DNA of 64,000 nucleotides from Flavobacteriales bacterium (GCA_020635515.1 JACJZS010000002.1:186001-250000), one strand, 5' to 3'. Shown: positions 34,968-45,276, numbered from the stretch's first letter. Program-made: numbers and translations. The notes: generated from the sequence alone by a model not told the origin.

Positions 34968-36392
34968 TTAAAACTGAAAATAAATAAAGCTATTCAAATT
35001 TGAAAAACTTCCGAATAATACTATACAAATAATTACAAAGCTAGTCAATATAATGTTATTATCTTTCAGAGGAAATTCTTTCTTTCTACTAAACCATTCA
35101 ATTAAAATAAGTAAAAAAATTGCAGGTAAAAATTCAAATGAATATCTCTCCAAACCTAAATAATCTATTTTAAACTTTAATTGAATTATTTTTTTTATAT
35201 ACTCAATTGCTTTCTCTACATTCTCAGCTCTAAAAAATATCCAACTAAAACAAACCAAAGAAAAAGTCATTATTATTTGAAATAATTCCTTTAAAGATGG
35301 TAATAGGGTATCTTTTGCTACAATATCCATATTATTTCTATTATTTTTTAATAATAATAAAGGAATAAAATATAATGCATTAAGTCCTCCCCACACTATA
35401 AAAGTCCAATTTGCTCCATGCCAAAATCCACTAACTATAAATATAATAATTACATTTCTAATAACTTTATAATTACTACCTCTACTACCTCCTAGGGGAA
35501 TATATAAATAATCTCTAAACCATGTATTCAAAGATATATGCCAACGTCTCCAAAATTCGGCAATATCTCTAGAGAAATATGGTAAATCAAAATTTTTCAT
35601 TAAATCAAATCCGAATAATTTTGAAACCCCTATAGCTATATCTGAATATCCTGAAAAATCACCATATATTTGAAAAGCAAAATATATAGCCCCTATTATT
35701 AATGATACAGAGCTATAGTTATCATAGTTATTAAAAATCTCATTAGCATATTGAGCCGCTCCATCGGCTATTACTATTTTTTTAAATAACCCCCATATTA
35801 TCTGATTAAATCCCTCAATTGCTAATTTATTATTAAACTCTCTTTTTTTATAAAATTGAGGTAACAAATGAGTAGCTCTCTCTATTGGACCTGCGACTAA
35901 CTGTGGAAAAAAACTTACAAAAGCAGAAAATGCAATAAAATCATCCGTAGGTTCTAATTTTCTTTTATAAACATCTATAGAATAACTAAGTGTCTGAAAA
36001 GTGTAAAAACTTATTCCTACTGGTAATAGTATATTTAATAATCCAATATTGATATCTTGTCCGAAAAATGAAAATGCTGTCTTAAAATTGTCAATAAAAA
36101 AATTGAAATACTTAAAAAATCCTAAAAATCCTAAATTTATTATTATGCTTATCCATAAGTATAATTTTCTTCTAGTTTCTTTTTGTTCATTTTTTAGCAA
36201 TTTACCAATGGTAAAATCTAATATTGTACTAAAAAATATCAATGTAAGAAATCTCCAATCCCACCAACCATAAAAAACATAACTTGCTAATACAATTAAT
36301 AAATTTTGAGATTTTAATTGTTTAAATACATACCAATATAGTATAAAAACAATTGGTAAAAATATTGCAAAATCTAACGAATTAAATAGCAC
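34968..36392 (-). CDS. MBOAT-family O-acyltransferase (AlgI/PatA-like)
   Basis: The 474-residue polytopic membrane protein has the family markers RWHISLNTWFRDYLYIPLGG and FWHGANWTFIVWGG, the latter with the catalytic His. GISFYTFQTLSYSIDVYK and SFFPQLVAGPIERA also fit AlgI-type acyltransferases. It should move an acetyl group across the membrane to the extracytoplasmic polysaccharide, handing over to the SGNH-like protein encoded just downstream. That partner is frameshifted, so acetylation may be switched off or variable. Confidence 0.93.
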   Translation of the reverse strand: MLFNSLDFAIFLPIVFILYWYVFKQLKSQNLLIVLASYVFYGWWDWRFLTLIFFSTILDFTIGKLLKNEQKETRRKLYLWISIIINLGFLGFFKYFNFFIDNFKTAFSFFGQDINIGLLNILLPVGISFYTFQTLSYSIDVYKRKLEPTDDFIAFSAFVSFFPQLVAGPIERATHLLPQFYKKREFNNKLAIEGFNQIIWGLFKKIVIADGAAQYANEIFNNYDNYSSVSLIIGAIYFAFQIYGDFSGYSDIAIGVSKLFGFDLMKNFDLPYFSRDIAEFWRRWHISLNTWFRDYLYIPLGGSRGSNYKVIRNVIIIFIVSGFWHGANWTFIVWGGLNALYFIPLLLLKNNRNNMDIVAKDTLLPSLKELFQIIMTFSLVCFSWIFFRAENVEKAIEYIKKIIQLKFKIDYLGLERYSFEFLPAIFLLILIEWFSRKKEFPLKDNNIILTSFVIICIVLFGSFSNLNSFIYFQF

Positions 36393-36624
36393 TTTCTATA
36401 ATTAAAATTAATCCTACTATATTATTTTAAAAAAATAATATGATTCCCTTTATATTTTCTTTTAAAAATTTCTTTTAGTAAAAACGCCTCCATCTTATAA
36501 ATTTTATCCCTACAATGATAAATTAATTTAATTATTTTATCTTTTTCCAGTTTTATATAAAGTATTTTATATCAGATACTATACATAAAAAATTACAGGT
36601 TATAATTTCCCAATATATTATTAA
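36393..36624. other. Gene-free AT-rich stretch
   Basis: No open frame, RNA or clear promoter was found here. It lies between the MBOAT gene and the SGNH remnant and is dominated by A/T runs. Confidence 0.5.
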
Positions 36625-36728
36625 TTATTCTTTCAAATAATTATCAATGAAAAATTGATGAAATTTTTCAACTGCGTTTTGATTCAAATGATCTTTATCT
36701 ACAAAATCTAAACTATCATTTAATGCTT
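36625..36728 (-). pseudogene. C-terminal remnant of an SGNH-like protein
   Basis: The minus strand encodes LNDSLDFVDKDHLNQNAVEK followed by FHQFFIDNYLKE and a TAA stop (36625-36627). D-K-D-H-L-N with the following helix matches the Asp-x-x-His block of SGNH proteins and resembles the end of the frameshifted gene at 34091. The rest of the gene is missing. Its 5' boundary abuts the IS1595-like transposase remnant, so the gene was probably cut by that element. Confidence 0.7.
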
Positions 36729-36729
36729 T

Positions 36730-37345
36730 TTAAATATCTTTTTTACTAACTCTTCCCCGAGTAACTACTTTGAAATCTTTATGGTTAAAACGATCACAGG
36801 TTGCAATTACAGCTACTTGCTCTTCACTAATTCCTAATTTTGAAGCATCTGTTCTTTTTTGTCGTGTAGGACGTTCTAAATTCCGATTTCCCTTTTCTAA
36901 ATGAAGAAAAAATAAATCATCACTTTCTACAATTCCCTCAAACTCTTCAGAAAATACCGAAGAAAAACTTATTAATAGCTTATGTCTCCAATCAAAGGAG
37001 GTCTATATTGATACTCCCCATCTCTTTTGCACTTTTACGCATGCTAGAACCTGAAATAAACAGTACAAATACTTCTTTACTTCTTCTTTCTTCTTTAATT
37101 CGCACCAAAATTGCCTGTACTTTCACTAAAATTCTTGTTACAATCTTTACATACATAACGTTGAACTCCTTTGAGTATTCCATTGCCTTTAACTGATTTA
37201 CTTTGACAATGAGGATAAGATACGGATTAACATTCTGATGATAAACTTACCTCTTTTTGTTCCGTAGAAAGACGTAATAGTTCTTCTACTATTGGCTCTT
37301 GTTGTGATGAATCACAACTCCTAATAATAACCACTAAACTCGGAT
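36730..37345 (-). pseudogene. IS1595-like transposase remnant
   Basis: Degraded transposase read in several minus-strand frames. Near 37120-37230 one finds SYPHCQSKSVKGNGILKGVQ and RYVCKDCNKNFSESTG, a zinc-ribbon plus start typical of IS1595/IS1-like transposases. From about 36970 down, another frame gives FSSVFSEEFEGIVESDDLFF, KGNRNLERPTRQKRTDAS and EQVAVIATCD, ending VTRGRVSKKDI then TAA (36730-36732). The C-terminal catalytic part is absent. At least two frameshifts and internal stops separate the pieces. Terminal repeats were not identified. Confidence 0.8.
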
Positions 37346-37439
37346 GGTATTATTTTTTAGCTAATATAAAATATCTTATTTAGAACTATTTTTATACAAA
37401 TTAAAATGAGTAAGCCTTAAAATTTTATTTATGAAACTA

Positions 37440-39287
37440 CTAATTATTTATTATTTTTTTTATTAAATCTATTTGAGTTGCAGTAGAAGCAAAAGACATC
37501 AAATCAGAATTAATAAGTGGCCATTTAATTAAACCTACTCTTCCTTTTAATAACTTAATAGCTCTACTTTCTTCGGATAAAAATCTATTATCTAAAGATG
37601 AAAAATAGCTTTTATATGTAGAAATCACATGAGGTTCTTGGTATACCCTAACCCAATTTTGGGACTTTAAAAGCCTGTATCGCATTTGAGGATTTTTATT
37701 CTTCATTAATCTTCTAATCAAAAATTGATCAATATTAGATCTTATCCCCTGTGATAAAAATATTAAAGAACTTGAATAACTACGTTTAACAAAAGGAGAT
37801 TGACTTGTCGGTATTGAATTAAGTTTCTTTAATTCTTCAATATTATGAAATAATGCATTAAAAAAGCGATAGTTCATTCTGTATTTAGGGTGAATACTTG
37901 AAGATATTCTCAAAATATTTAAAGACATAGGAGGACAGACAGCTTTAAATTTAGATCTACAGGTTAAAACTTGTTGTCCCATTGGAATTCTTGCATGTGT
38001 ATACCATTCAAGAAGTTCTCCAAAAAGTTCTTCAAAACCTATATTATGACTATCAATTCTCGCAAAAAGTTCATCATAATCTTTCGTAATTTCTTTTATA
38101 ATCTGATCATAAGGAAGGTTTATTTTTAACTTTTTAATTTTATCTTTATCATAGACCTTTAATAAGTCTATTATTTTTTTATTTTTCCACTTTTCAAGAC
38201 TATTTACATCTGTTTTTGTAAAGTCATGATAATATCTTAAGATATTATATTTAAAAAAATTTTTTATTCTAGATTTTCTTGATGAAAATGTTTTTATGTT
38301 TCTTGCTGGTAAGACCTCACACATATCTCCAAGTAATATCATTGAATCTTTTTTTTGATGAGTATTCTCTAAAATTTGAAGCCAAGATGTAATATTTAAT
38401 GATTCATTTTTCTTTACATAATCTGTAAGAATATCACAAGGTGGAAAAAATAATTTGTAATCCCCATAATTTTTAAAAGTCGCATTTTTCTTCTTAGCTA
38501 ACCTAGCGACAAATCTTTCTTCCATACTCATCAGCCCCCATAAGTCAAACAACAAGTTAAGTTTATATCACTTGGAATTGCCCCTAATAATATACGGCTA
38601 TCCATTCCTCCACTTGTTGCTAAAAAAGATTTACCTTTTTTAGGAATTAGTATTTCTATTTCTGTTTGGTATTTCTTCCAGTATTCAATAAGACTTTTTT
38701 TATTACAATTATACTTTTCATTTATCCTAAATAATGTGTTATCATAAAATTTAGTCAGCTTAATATTTAATTTATTTTCTATTTAAATTAACTCACCTAG
38801 AAGTAATCTTTTAACTCCTTTTAGTATAGTTCTAGCTCCGATATTGACTCTTTCTCTTCCGAATAATTTTTGTATGATGCCCACTTCATCAAATTCTACG
38901 ACTTCATTTAAAGCATAAGCCATCCAATGAATATCTGTTGAAATAATGTATGTATCACCTTGTATATAGTAATATAGCGGATAAATACCAATACAGTGAT
39001 TACAAAACCTAATACTTGTATTACTGATAACTGTTATTGAAAATGAACCTGTAATCTCATCTGATAATGGCCATTGTGTTGACACTTCTCTAAGAGCCAA
39101 AATTTCTCTATTGCTTTTAGAAAATATATCCTTCAGTTAAGGCTATACTATTATCAAACTCAACCATATTAGCTGAATCATAGTAAATAGTTGTTAATCC
39201 TTTAGTTTTTTCTAAAACTCTATGATTTGCTTCTACATGGGGGAAATCTTGTTTTTGAAGTTGCTTATTTGTTAATAAATATTTCAT
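37440..39287 (-). pseudogene. Asparagine-synthase-like pseudogene
   Basis: Starting at ATG 39287 (MKYLLTNKQLQKQDFPHVEA) the frame breaks near 39115 (extra T), continues to an in-frame TAA at 38783-38785, and carries the ATP-PPi loop FLATSGGMDSRILLG near 38600. Near 38535 it needs two one-base corrections (extra G, extra A) to join the long C-terminal frame 37440-38555. The whole resembles a class II asparagine synthase-like protein of capsule loci. The first residue after Met is not Cys, so its glutaminase domain would have been inactive even when intact. The intact asnB at 55627 is a different gene. Confidence 0.8.
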
Positions 39288-39304
39288 TCTATTTTAATCT
39301 ATAT

Positions 39305-40324
39305 CTAATTTAAAATTATATTAATAAATTTTCGCATAACTACTTCTTCACTATGATTTTTTTCTAAATAAATCCTATTTTTAAGTAACTGCTCTTTATC
39401 TATTAGATTGCTTTTAATATTATGAACTAAACTTTGTAAATCATTATTTTTAGTTAACATTCCTTTTTTAATCCACTCGTCTAAACCTTGATGATATAAT
39501 GCTAAAATAGGCGTACCACAAGCCATTGCTTCAAGCATTACATTTGGAGTCCCCTCGTGAGATGAAGTTGAAATTAAATAATTTGATTCATATAAATATA
39601 GACGAACATCATCTTTTATACCTAAAAATTCAACTGGTAAATCTGCATAATCCCTTTTCAATGAATACTCTAAATTTCCTTTTCCTATGAGAAGTCCTTT
39701 AACATTATGCTTCTTTCTTACTAGCTCTTTTATTAACTTTAAAAATAACTCAGGTTGTTTAATTTTTTTTAAACTACCTATAAATAAGAGTTTTAATGGT
39801 ATATTTTGTTTTTTTTCTTTATATGTAAAAAAGTCCAAATCAATAATATTTGGTAATAATTTAATACTTCTATTATAAAAAGCACTTTTCACATTCTTTA
39901 CCCCATGAGGCGAATTAGCTACAATAATATGTGGAAAAATATAGTGAAGCCAAGAAAAAAAACCATTTGCTTTTTTTTCTGAAAAACCGTCACTACGTAT
40001 AGAACCAAAGGACTTAATCCCTAGAAGTCTACCAATAATCCCAACATAAAAGTTCGTATAAAAATGAAAACTATATAAAACAGTAGGTTTATCTTTTTTC
40101 ACATATTTAAAAATCTTATATAGTCTAATCAATTGAGACTCGCTTTCACCTATATGCACTACTTCTACACCTATTTTTTTAATCTCACCTTCATAATACT
40201 CATCTTTAGTTAAACATAGTACCTTAACTGAAAACAAAGTATTTTGCAACATTTTACATATATAATATAATTGCCTCTCCGCTCCTCCTTTGCCTAAAGT
40301 TCCAGCAATAAATATTATCCTCAT
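39305..40324 (-). CDS. Glycosyltransferase family 4
   Basis: The 339-residue GT-B enzyme starts MRIIFIAGTLGKGGAERQLY, the typical GT4 N-terminal glycine loop. It has LLFIGSLKKIKQPELFLKLI and SSHEGTPNVMLEAMACGTPI in the donor domain (E-x7-E type). The gene overlaps the next upstream glycosyltransferase by 1 bp and precedes the broken asparagine synthase. It is intact, so this part of the locus is still readable despite the decay around it. The sugar is unknown. Confidence 0.88.
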   Translation of the reverse strand: MRIIFIAGTLGKGGAERQLYYICKMLQNTLFSVKVLCLTKDEYYEGEIKKIGVEVVHIGESESQLIRLYKIFKYVKKDKPTVLYSFHFYTNFYVGIIGRLLGIKSFGSIRSDGFSEKKANGFFSWLHYIFPHIIVANSPHGVKNVKSAFYNRSIKLLPNIIDLDFFTYKEKKQNIPLKLLFIGSLKKIKQPELFLKLIKELVRKKHNVKGLLIGKGNLEYSLKRDYADLPVEFLGIKDDVRLYLYESNYLISTSSHEGTPNVMLEAMACGTPILALYHQGLDEWIKKGMLTKNNDLQSLVHNIKSNLIDKEQLLKNRIYLEKNHSEEVVMRKFINIILN

Positions 40325-41484
40325 TAAATATTTTGATTAAGTTTTACATTCCACCCTTTTTCCAAATGATTTCGTATTTCTATTACCCAATTCTCTAATG
40401 TATATTTCTTGGAAGCATTTCTTGCATTATAACAAATCTTATCAAATGTAGACTTATCTGATATTAATTTTTTAATAGTATTAGCAATATTTTCAGGGGA
40501 AGAATCATATAAAATAATCCCGCTTTCATTTTCAGTAATTAAACTTTCTAAAACTGATACTGGCGTTGTGATAATTGCTAAACCTTGACTCATAGCTTCC
40601 AAAATCACCTTGGGGAAACCTTCAGAAGCAGAAGTAGGATAACAAAAAATATGTGAATCTGATAATATTTCCATAACTCCCTCATGATTCAATTTACCAT
40701 AAAATTTAACTAAATGATTTATTTTAAAATCATTCGTTAGTTTTTTTAAATATTCTAAATAAGGTCCCTCTCCTACTACATTTAATTTTATATCTATACC
40801 TGTTTTGTATAAAATACTTAATGATTTAATAACTAAGTCAGTTCCTTTTTCTTTTACTTGTCTTGAAACAATACATAATTTAAAATCACTTGGTTTTATT
40901 TTAAATGATTGATTTTCAATCTCATTAATAGAAAGACTACTAGAAAATATCCATTTTATGTTTTTATTTTTTTCGGATGGGGAGTTATCTCCACCACCAG
41001 TGGTAAGAAAAACTTTATTACCTCCAGCAAATTTTTCCATATACCACTTCCAAAACTTCTCCGAAACTGTTTTTTGTTTATACCAATTCCCACAATGTCT
41101 TATGTATAAAGGTTTGTTAAATAAGTGAGCTAAAATAAATCCTATAGTTCCTATATTACTAGGAATAGGTGTATGTACTGCATCACACTTATATAAAGCT
41201 ATTAAAAATTTAGGTAAATTAAAAACAAACCATAATGGAATGAATATTTTGGTCCATATACCCTTAAAAAAAGGGGGTAATAACGGGTTTATTTTAACAG
41301 TAGAATTAGTAAAATAAACTTCTCCTCTGATTCTTGGTTTTACTTCTGGTACTAATATTTCTGTTGATTTAAATATTTTAGCTAAGTAATCCATATGCAT
41401 AGCAAAACCACCATCTGTGGCCCACCCAATAGGTGAATCTTCGCTTTTCCAACACTCTTTATGCGAGAATACTAATAATCTCAT
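40324..41484 (-). CDS. Glycosyltransferase family 4
   Basis: The product is about 386 residues when started at ATG 41484 (MRLLVFSHKECWKSEDSPIG). The open frame runs to 41544, but the extra 20 residues overlap the upstream gene and lack family character. Donor-domain motifs are LCIVSRQVKEKGTDLVIKSL and SASEGFPKVILEAMSQGLAI. It uses a nucleotide sugar in the cytoplasm; donor and acceptor are unknown. It lies 5 bp after the upstream gene. Confidence 0.86.
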   Translation of the reverse strand: MRLLVFSHKECWKSEDSPIGWATDGGFAMHMDYLAKIFKSTEILVPEVKPRIRGEVYFTNSTVKINPLLPPFFKGIWTKIFIPLWFVFNLPKFLIALYKCDAVHTPIPSNIGTIGFILAHLFNKPLYIRHCGNWYKQKTVSEKFWKWYMEKFAGGNKVFLTTGGGDNSPSEKNKNIKWIFSSSLSINEIENQSFKIKPSDFKLCIVSRQVKEKGTDLVIKSLSILYKTGIDIKLNVVGEGPYLEYLKKLTNDFKINHLVKFYGKLNHEGVMEILSDSHIFCYPTSASEGFPKVILEAMSQGLAIITTPVSVLESLITENESGIILYDSSPENIANTIKKLISDKSTFDKICYNARNASKKYTLENWVIEIRNHLEKGWNVKLNQNI

Positions 41485-41489
41485 TATTT

Positions 41490-42707
41490 TTAACTTATTA
41501 ATTTGTGATACAACCTCAGATACCTCCCTTGCATTCCTTTCCAAGTTAACTCTTCAAGTGTATATTCAATTAAATTTTGCTTTATTTTCATTTTATTTTG
41601 TAAATAATAACTAATAAATTCATCTAAATTATCAGAAAATCTAAAATCTTCAATAATGATTCCAAACTTTTTCTCTTTGACTATTCTACTATAATCACCT
41701 ACATCTTTAGAAATAATTGTTGGAACTCCTGCCAAAGAGTATTCTGCAAATTTTGTAGGTGAAGCCACGTTATTTATAGGTAAATTATCTCTTAATAAAA
41801 AGCCAAAATCACATACGCACAAGTAATCATGTACCTTGCTTTGTGGTAAAGTCATAATTTTATAATCGAGTTTAGAAATATTTAATTTATCAATCCTACT
41901 TTGAAACTCTTTTATATGTCCTGTTAAAATTAATAGAAATGCTTCTGAATATTTTTCTTTAATCTCTTTAAAGATACTTATTGTTTCTTTAGCTTTTTGA
42001 TATTTTCTATATGAACCTGCATAAACAAAAATTATTCTGTTTTTCGTCGTAATTTTTTTTCTTAATTCATTTAATTCTATACTTTTTAGATACATTTTAG
42101 TTTCAGAAAGACACGGAATAACATAAAAATTATCCTTAGAATATCCCCTTTCTTTATAATATTCTAACATTACATTTGAAACAAAAAAAACAAAATCAGA
42201 CTTTTGAATTAAATTAACTTCTTTTCTAATAGAATTTAAATAATCTTTATTTTCTTTACTAAGATTTTCTGAATAATATCTTTCTTCTGTAGAGACTCCA
42301 TGAACATCAGTTAAAACCTTAATATCTAACAACTTAAACAATTTTGAATTAGAAACTAGTGAAGCCCCAAAACCATGACAATGATGCACTTTAAACTTAT
42401 TAAATAAACAAAAAATAAATAAACTTATTTTTTTCCAATATATACTTAATATAATTAGAAATTTAATTTTAAATGTTGGAATCTTTGGGATATAAGTAAC
42501 CTTTGACTTTGAGTCGTTTTCTAATACTTTTTTTGATTTTATGAGATTAGTAGGGCTTAAAAGTTTAAATGCTTGACAAAAAGTAACAATATGAACCTTA
42601 ACTCCATTTTCTTGTAATAATTTAGCTTGAGCTATTATTCTAGTTCTTCCTCCAGACCCTGGATTATCATGAGCTGATTCAGCCACAAATAATACTTTTT
42701 TTATCAT
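41490..42707 (-). CDS. Glycosyltransferase (GT-B fold, family 4-like)
   Basis: The 405-residue protein begins KKVLFVAESAHDNPGSGGRT and includes VHHCHGFGASLVS, TDVHGVSTEERYYSE, IIFVYAGSYRKYQKAKETIS and EYSLAGVPTIISKDVGDYSR. These fit a two-domain GT-B enzyme, although the E-x7-E motif is replaced by a shorter segment. It follows wecB by 43 bp, so an epimerised amino sugar such as ManNAc could be its donor; this is a guess from position. Confidence 0.8.
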   Translation of the reverse strand: MIKKVLFVAESAHDNPGSGGRTRIIAQAKLLQENGVKVHIVTFCQAFKLLSPTNLIKSKKVLENDSKSKVTYIPKIPTFKIKFLIILSIYWKKISLFIFCLFNKFKVHHCHGFGASLVSNSKLFKLLDIKVLTDVHGVSTEERYYSENLSKENKDYLNSIRKEVNLIQKSDFVFFVSNVMLEYYKERGYSKDNFYVIPCLSETKMYLKSIELNELRKKITTKNRIIFVYAGSYRKYQKAKETISIFKEIKEKYSEAFLLILTGHIKEFQSRIDKLNISKLDYKIMTLPQSKVHDYLCVCDFGFLLRDNLPINNVASPTKFAEYSLAGVPTIISKDVGDYSRIVKEKKFGIIIEDFRFSDNLDEFISYYLQNKMKIKQNLIEYTLEELTWKGMQGRYLRLYHKLIS

Positions 42708-42750
42708 TTTTACTTTTAAATTCTTGTATTTATTTAAATTATAATCTTAT

Positions 42751-43872
42751 TTAATTATAATATTCTTCAACTACTTTTAAAATTTGTTTTGATGTAGTTC
42801 CATCTCCATAAGGATTATGAATATTTGCAATTTTTTGATAGTATTCTTTGTTTTCAAGTAATTTAATTGTTTCTGTTATAATTAAATTTTTATTTGTCCC
42901 CACTAATCGAGCCGTTCCCGCATCAATTCCTTCTGACCTTTCTGTTACCTCTCTTAAAACTAAAACAGGCTTTCCTAAACTTGGAGCTTCCTCTTGAATT
43001 CCTCCTGAATCAGTTAGAACTAAGTATGATTTATTCATTATCCAAATTAAATAAGGATAATCTAAAGGTTCAATCAAATGAATATTAGGTGTATTTAAGT
43101 ATTTATGTGCGTTATTTTTTATATTAGGATTTAAATGTACTGGATATACAATTTGAACCTTTTCTGAATATTTTTTTGCAATTTCTTGAATAGATTCACA
43201 AATTTCAACGAATGGTTCTCCAAAATTTTCTCTTCTGTGTGCAGTAATTAAAATAATTTTTTTAGAAAAATCAACATTAGGAAATTTCTCCTCAAACAAT
43301 TGTTGATTTAAACTATTTATTTTTTCAACCCCCAATAGTAAAGCATCGATAACAGTGTTTCCTACTTCGAAAATATTTTCTTTGATGTTTTCAATTTTTA
43401 TATTATTCGCTGACTTGGGAGTTGGGCAAAAATGAAACTTACTAATTCTTGACACCAAGACTCTATTCATCTCTTCTGGAAAAGGAGAATAAATATCTTG
43501 ACTCCTTAAACCTGCTTCTAAATGAGCAATATCAATTTTTTGATAAAATGACGCTAAGGCTCCTGCTAAAACAGTTGTCGTATCACCTTGAATAAAAACC
43601 AAGTCAAATTTTTCTTTTAATAAAATTTCTTTGGTAATCCGGCTAATCAAATCAGCTGTAAGTTGATGTAAAGTTTGATTAGGATGCATAATGTTTAAGT
43701 CATAATCAGGTTGAATATCAAAAAAACATAAAACTTGATCTAACATTTGTCTATGCTGAGCCGTAACTCCAACTTTTACAATAAATTTTTTAGAACCTTT
43801 AAATGTTTTTATAAGTGGTGCCATTTTTATGGCTTCTGGTCTTGTTCCAAATAAAAAAAGAATTTTTTTCAT
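42751..43872 (-). CDS. wecB: UDP-N-acetylglucosamine 2-epimerase (non-hydrolysing)
   Basis: The 373-residue enzyme converts UDP-GlcNAc to UDP-ManNAc. It shows LFLFGTRPEAIKMAPLIKTF at the N-terminus, VFIQGDTTTVLAGALASFY, HLEAGLRSQDIYSPFPEEMN, TAHRRENFGEP and DSGGIQEEAPSLGKPVLVLR. All are standard for WecB. A UDP-ManNAc dehydrogenase (WecC) is not in the window. A second, hydrolysing epimerase (neuC) serves the sialic-acid type branch at the other end of the locus. Confidence 0.95.
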   Translation of the reverse strand: MKKILFLFGTRPEAIKMAPLIKTFKGSKKFIVKVGVTAQHRQMLDQVLCFFDIQPDYDLNIMHPNQTLHQLTADLISRITKEILLKEKFDLVFIQGDTTTVLAGALASFYQKIDIAHLEAGLRSQDIYSPFPEEMNRVLVSRISKFHFCPTPKSANNIKIENIKENIFEVGNTVIDALLLGVEKINSLNQQLFEEKFPNVDFSKKIILITAHRRENFGEPFVEICESIQEIAKKYSEKVQIVYPVHLNPNIKNNAHKYLNTPNIHLIEPLDYPYLIWIMNKSYLVLTDSGGIQEEAPSLGKPVLVLREVTERSEGIDAGTARLVGTNKNLIITETIKLLENKEYYQKIANIHNPYGDGTTSKQILKVVEEYYN

Positions 43873-43896
43873 TATTTTTTCAATATTATAAAATAT

Positions 43897-45276
43897 TTAT
43901 TTAGATTTTAATTGTTGCATGAAATTATTTATCACATCTTTCCATTTTATATTTTCAAAAAAATCTGCTATTAATTGTTTTCTTTCTTTTTCAAGTTTAC
44001 TAGGATTTATCAATGCCTCTCTTAGCAAATCTTCTATTTCATTTTCATCTTTTGCTACTTGAACTGCTCCACTGTCAACTATTGGTTTATAATGGTCAAA
44101 ACTATAAAAACGAGTATAATTATATGGGTAAATGTTTTTATTAGGTGGGTTATATCCTACATTAATTGCAGGTTTGTTTAACATACATAATTCTAATGAG
44201 ATTGTAGAGGCTACATTTATACCTGCAATGCAGTTTTTCATTAACGCTATAAAAAACTCTTGATCTTCTATCAAAGGTGTTTGGTATTTTTTTTCCCAAG
44301 CAACTTTAGGAATTATAATATCTTTTCTTTTTTCTTTAAGCTCGTCAAAAACATCCAATCTATCTTTAGCATATGTTCTTACCACTAACTTTAATTTTGG
44401 ATTTATCTTATAAATTATATCTGCTATCCTTTCAACTACATAAGGCTCATAAGGCATATGATTACTCATTCCTGAAGAGTATAAAAAATACTTATCCTCT
44501 AGTTTTAACCCTAATTTATAATATAACTCCTCTTTAGTTAGTTGTTGTTTAATATTAAAATGATTGATAAATTGAGGCGTACCCGTAACTACTACTTGAT
44601 TTTTGTCAATATGAGGATATATGTTATGGAAATCTTCTTTTATCTTTGAATTCCACGAAAAATACTTCTCATAACGAGGTAGTACTCTACCTTGAGAAGT
44701 TAAATTATCCCAAGAAAATAAAAAAGTACACGTTTTAATATTTAATTGATTTGCAGCATAAACAACTGGTAAAGCGTTTTTTGCATGCGAATGAGATGTA
44801 TTAAAAACCAATTTATATTTTTTACTTTTTAATATATCTTTCCAATAATTAGTGTTTTTTTCTTTACTTGCTAACCAGTTATCAATTTTTTCAAGAGTTA
44901 CCATTGAATGTTGATTTGCAAGAGATTGTGCAATACTTTTTTTTAAAAATCTTTTTACCTTTTTAATTGTAGTATCTGCTTCAACATCTCGCATATTCCA
45001 ACGAACTTTTGCAGCCTCAGACCATACATATCGATTATGTGCTAAATCAAAAATTTCTATAAAAAATTTATACTTGTATGAATTAGCAATATGTTTTAAT
45101 TCAATAAGCTCATCTGAATTTTCTTTTAATAAGCTCCAAATCTCTTCATTAGGTTTAACTGAGATAAGAGTAACCAAATGCTCTTTTCTTAAATTAGCTA
45201 TTATTCCAGAATATAGAAAATTTCTAATAGTCTCTCCTCGTGGAAGAAGTATTAGGAGTCGGTTTGATTTTTTCAA
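43897..45276 (-). CDS. GT-B-like polysaccharide biosynthesis protein
   Basis: The 459-residue protein starts NRLLILLPRGETIRNFLYSG and contains FLFSWDNLTSQGRVLPRYEK, VVVTGTPQFINHF, LVVRTYAKDRLD and ISLELCMLNKPAINVGYNPP. The overall pattern resembles glycosyltransferases with a CDP-glycerol or UDP-glycosyltransferase-like GT-B fold, but I cannot name the family. The first 46 residues are duplicated in the scar at 46324-46505 upstream, evidence that related genes stood here in tandem. It lies 21 bp after the acyltransferase gene. Confidence 0.65.
   Translation of the reverse strand: MKKSNRLLILLPRGETIRNFLYSGIIANLRKEHLVTLISVKPNEEIWSLLKENSDELIELKHIANSYKYKFFIEIFDLAHNRYVWSEAAKVRWNMRDVEADTTIKKVKRFLKKSIAQSLANQHSMVTLEKIDNWLASKEKNTNYWKDILKSKKYKLVFNTSHSHAKNALPVVYAANQLNIKTCTFLFSWDNLTSQGRVLPRYEKYFSWNSKIKEDFHNIYPHIDKNQVVVTGTPQFINHFNIKQQLTKEELYYKLGLKLEDKYFLYSSGMSNHMPYEPYVVERIADIIYKINPKLKLVVRTYAKDRLDVFDELKEKRKDIIIPKVAWEKKYQTPLIEDQEFFIALMKNCIAGINVASTISLELCMLNKPAINVGYNPPNKNIYPYNYTRFYSFDHYKPIVDSGAVQVAKDENEIEDLLREALINPSKLEKERKQLIADFFENIKWKDVINNFMQQLKSK

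Noticed and set aside
36992..37183. 63-residue minus-strand frame as a real gene
   Set aside because: It is one frame of the degraded IS1595-like transposase; adjoining pieces in other frames give the recognisable protein.
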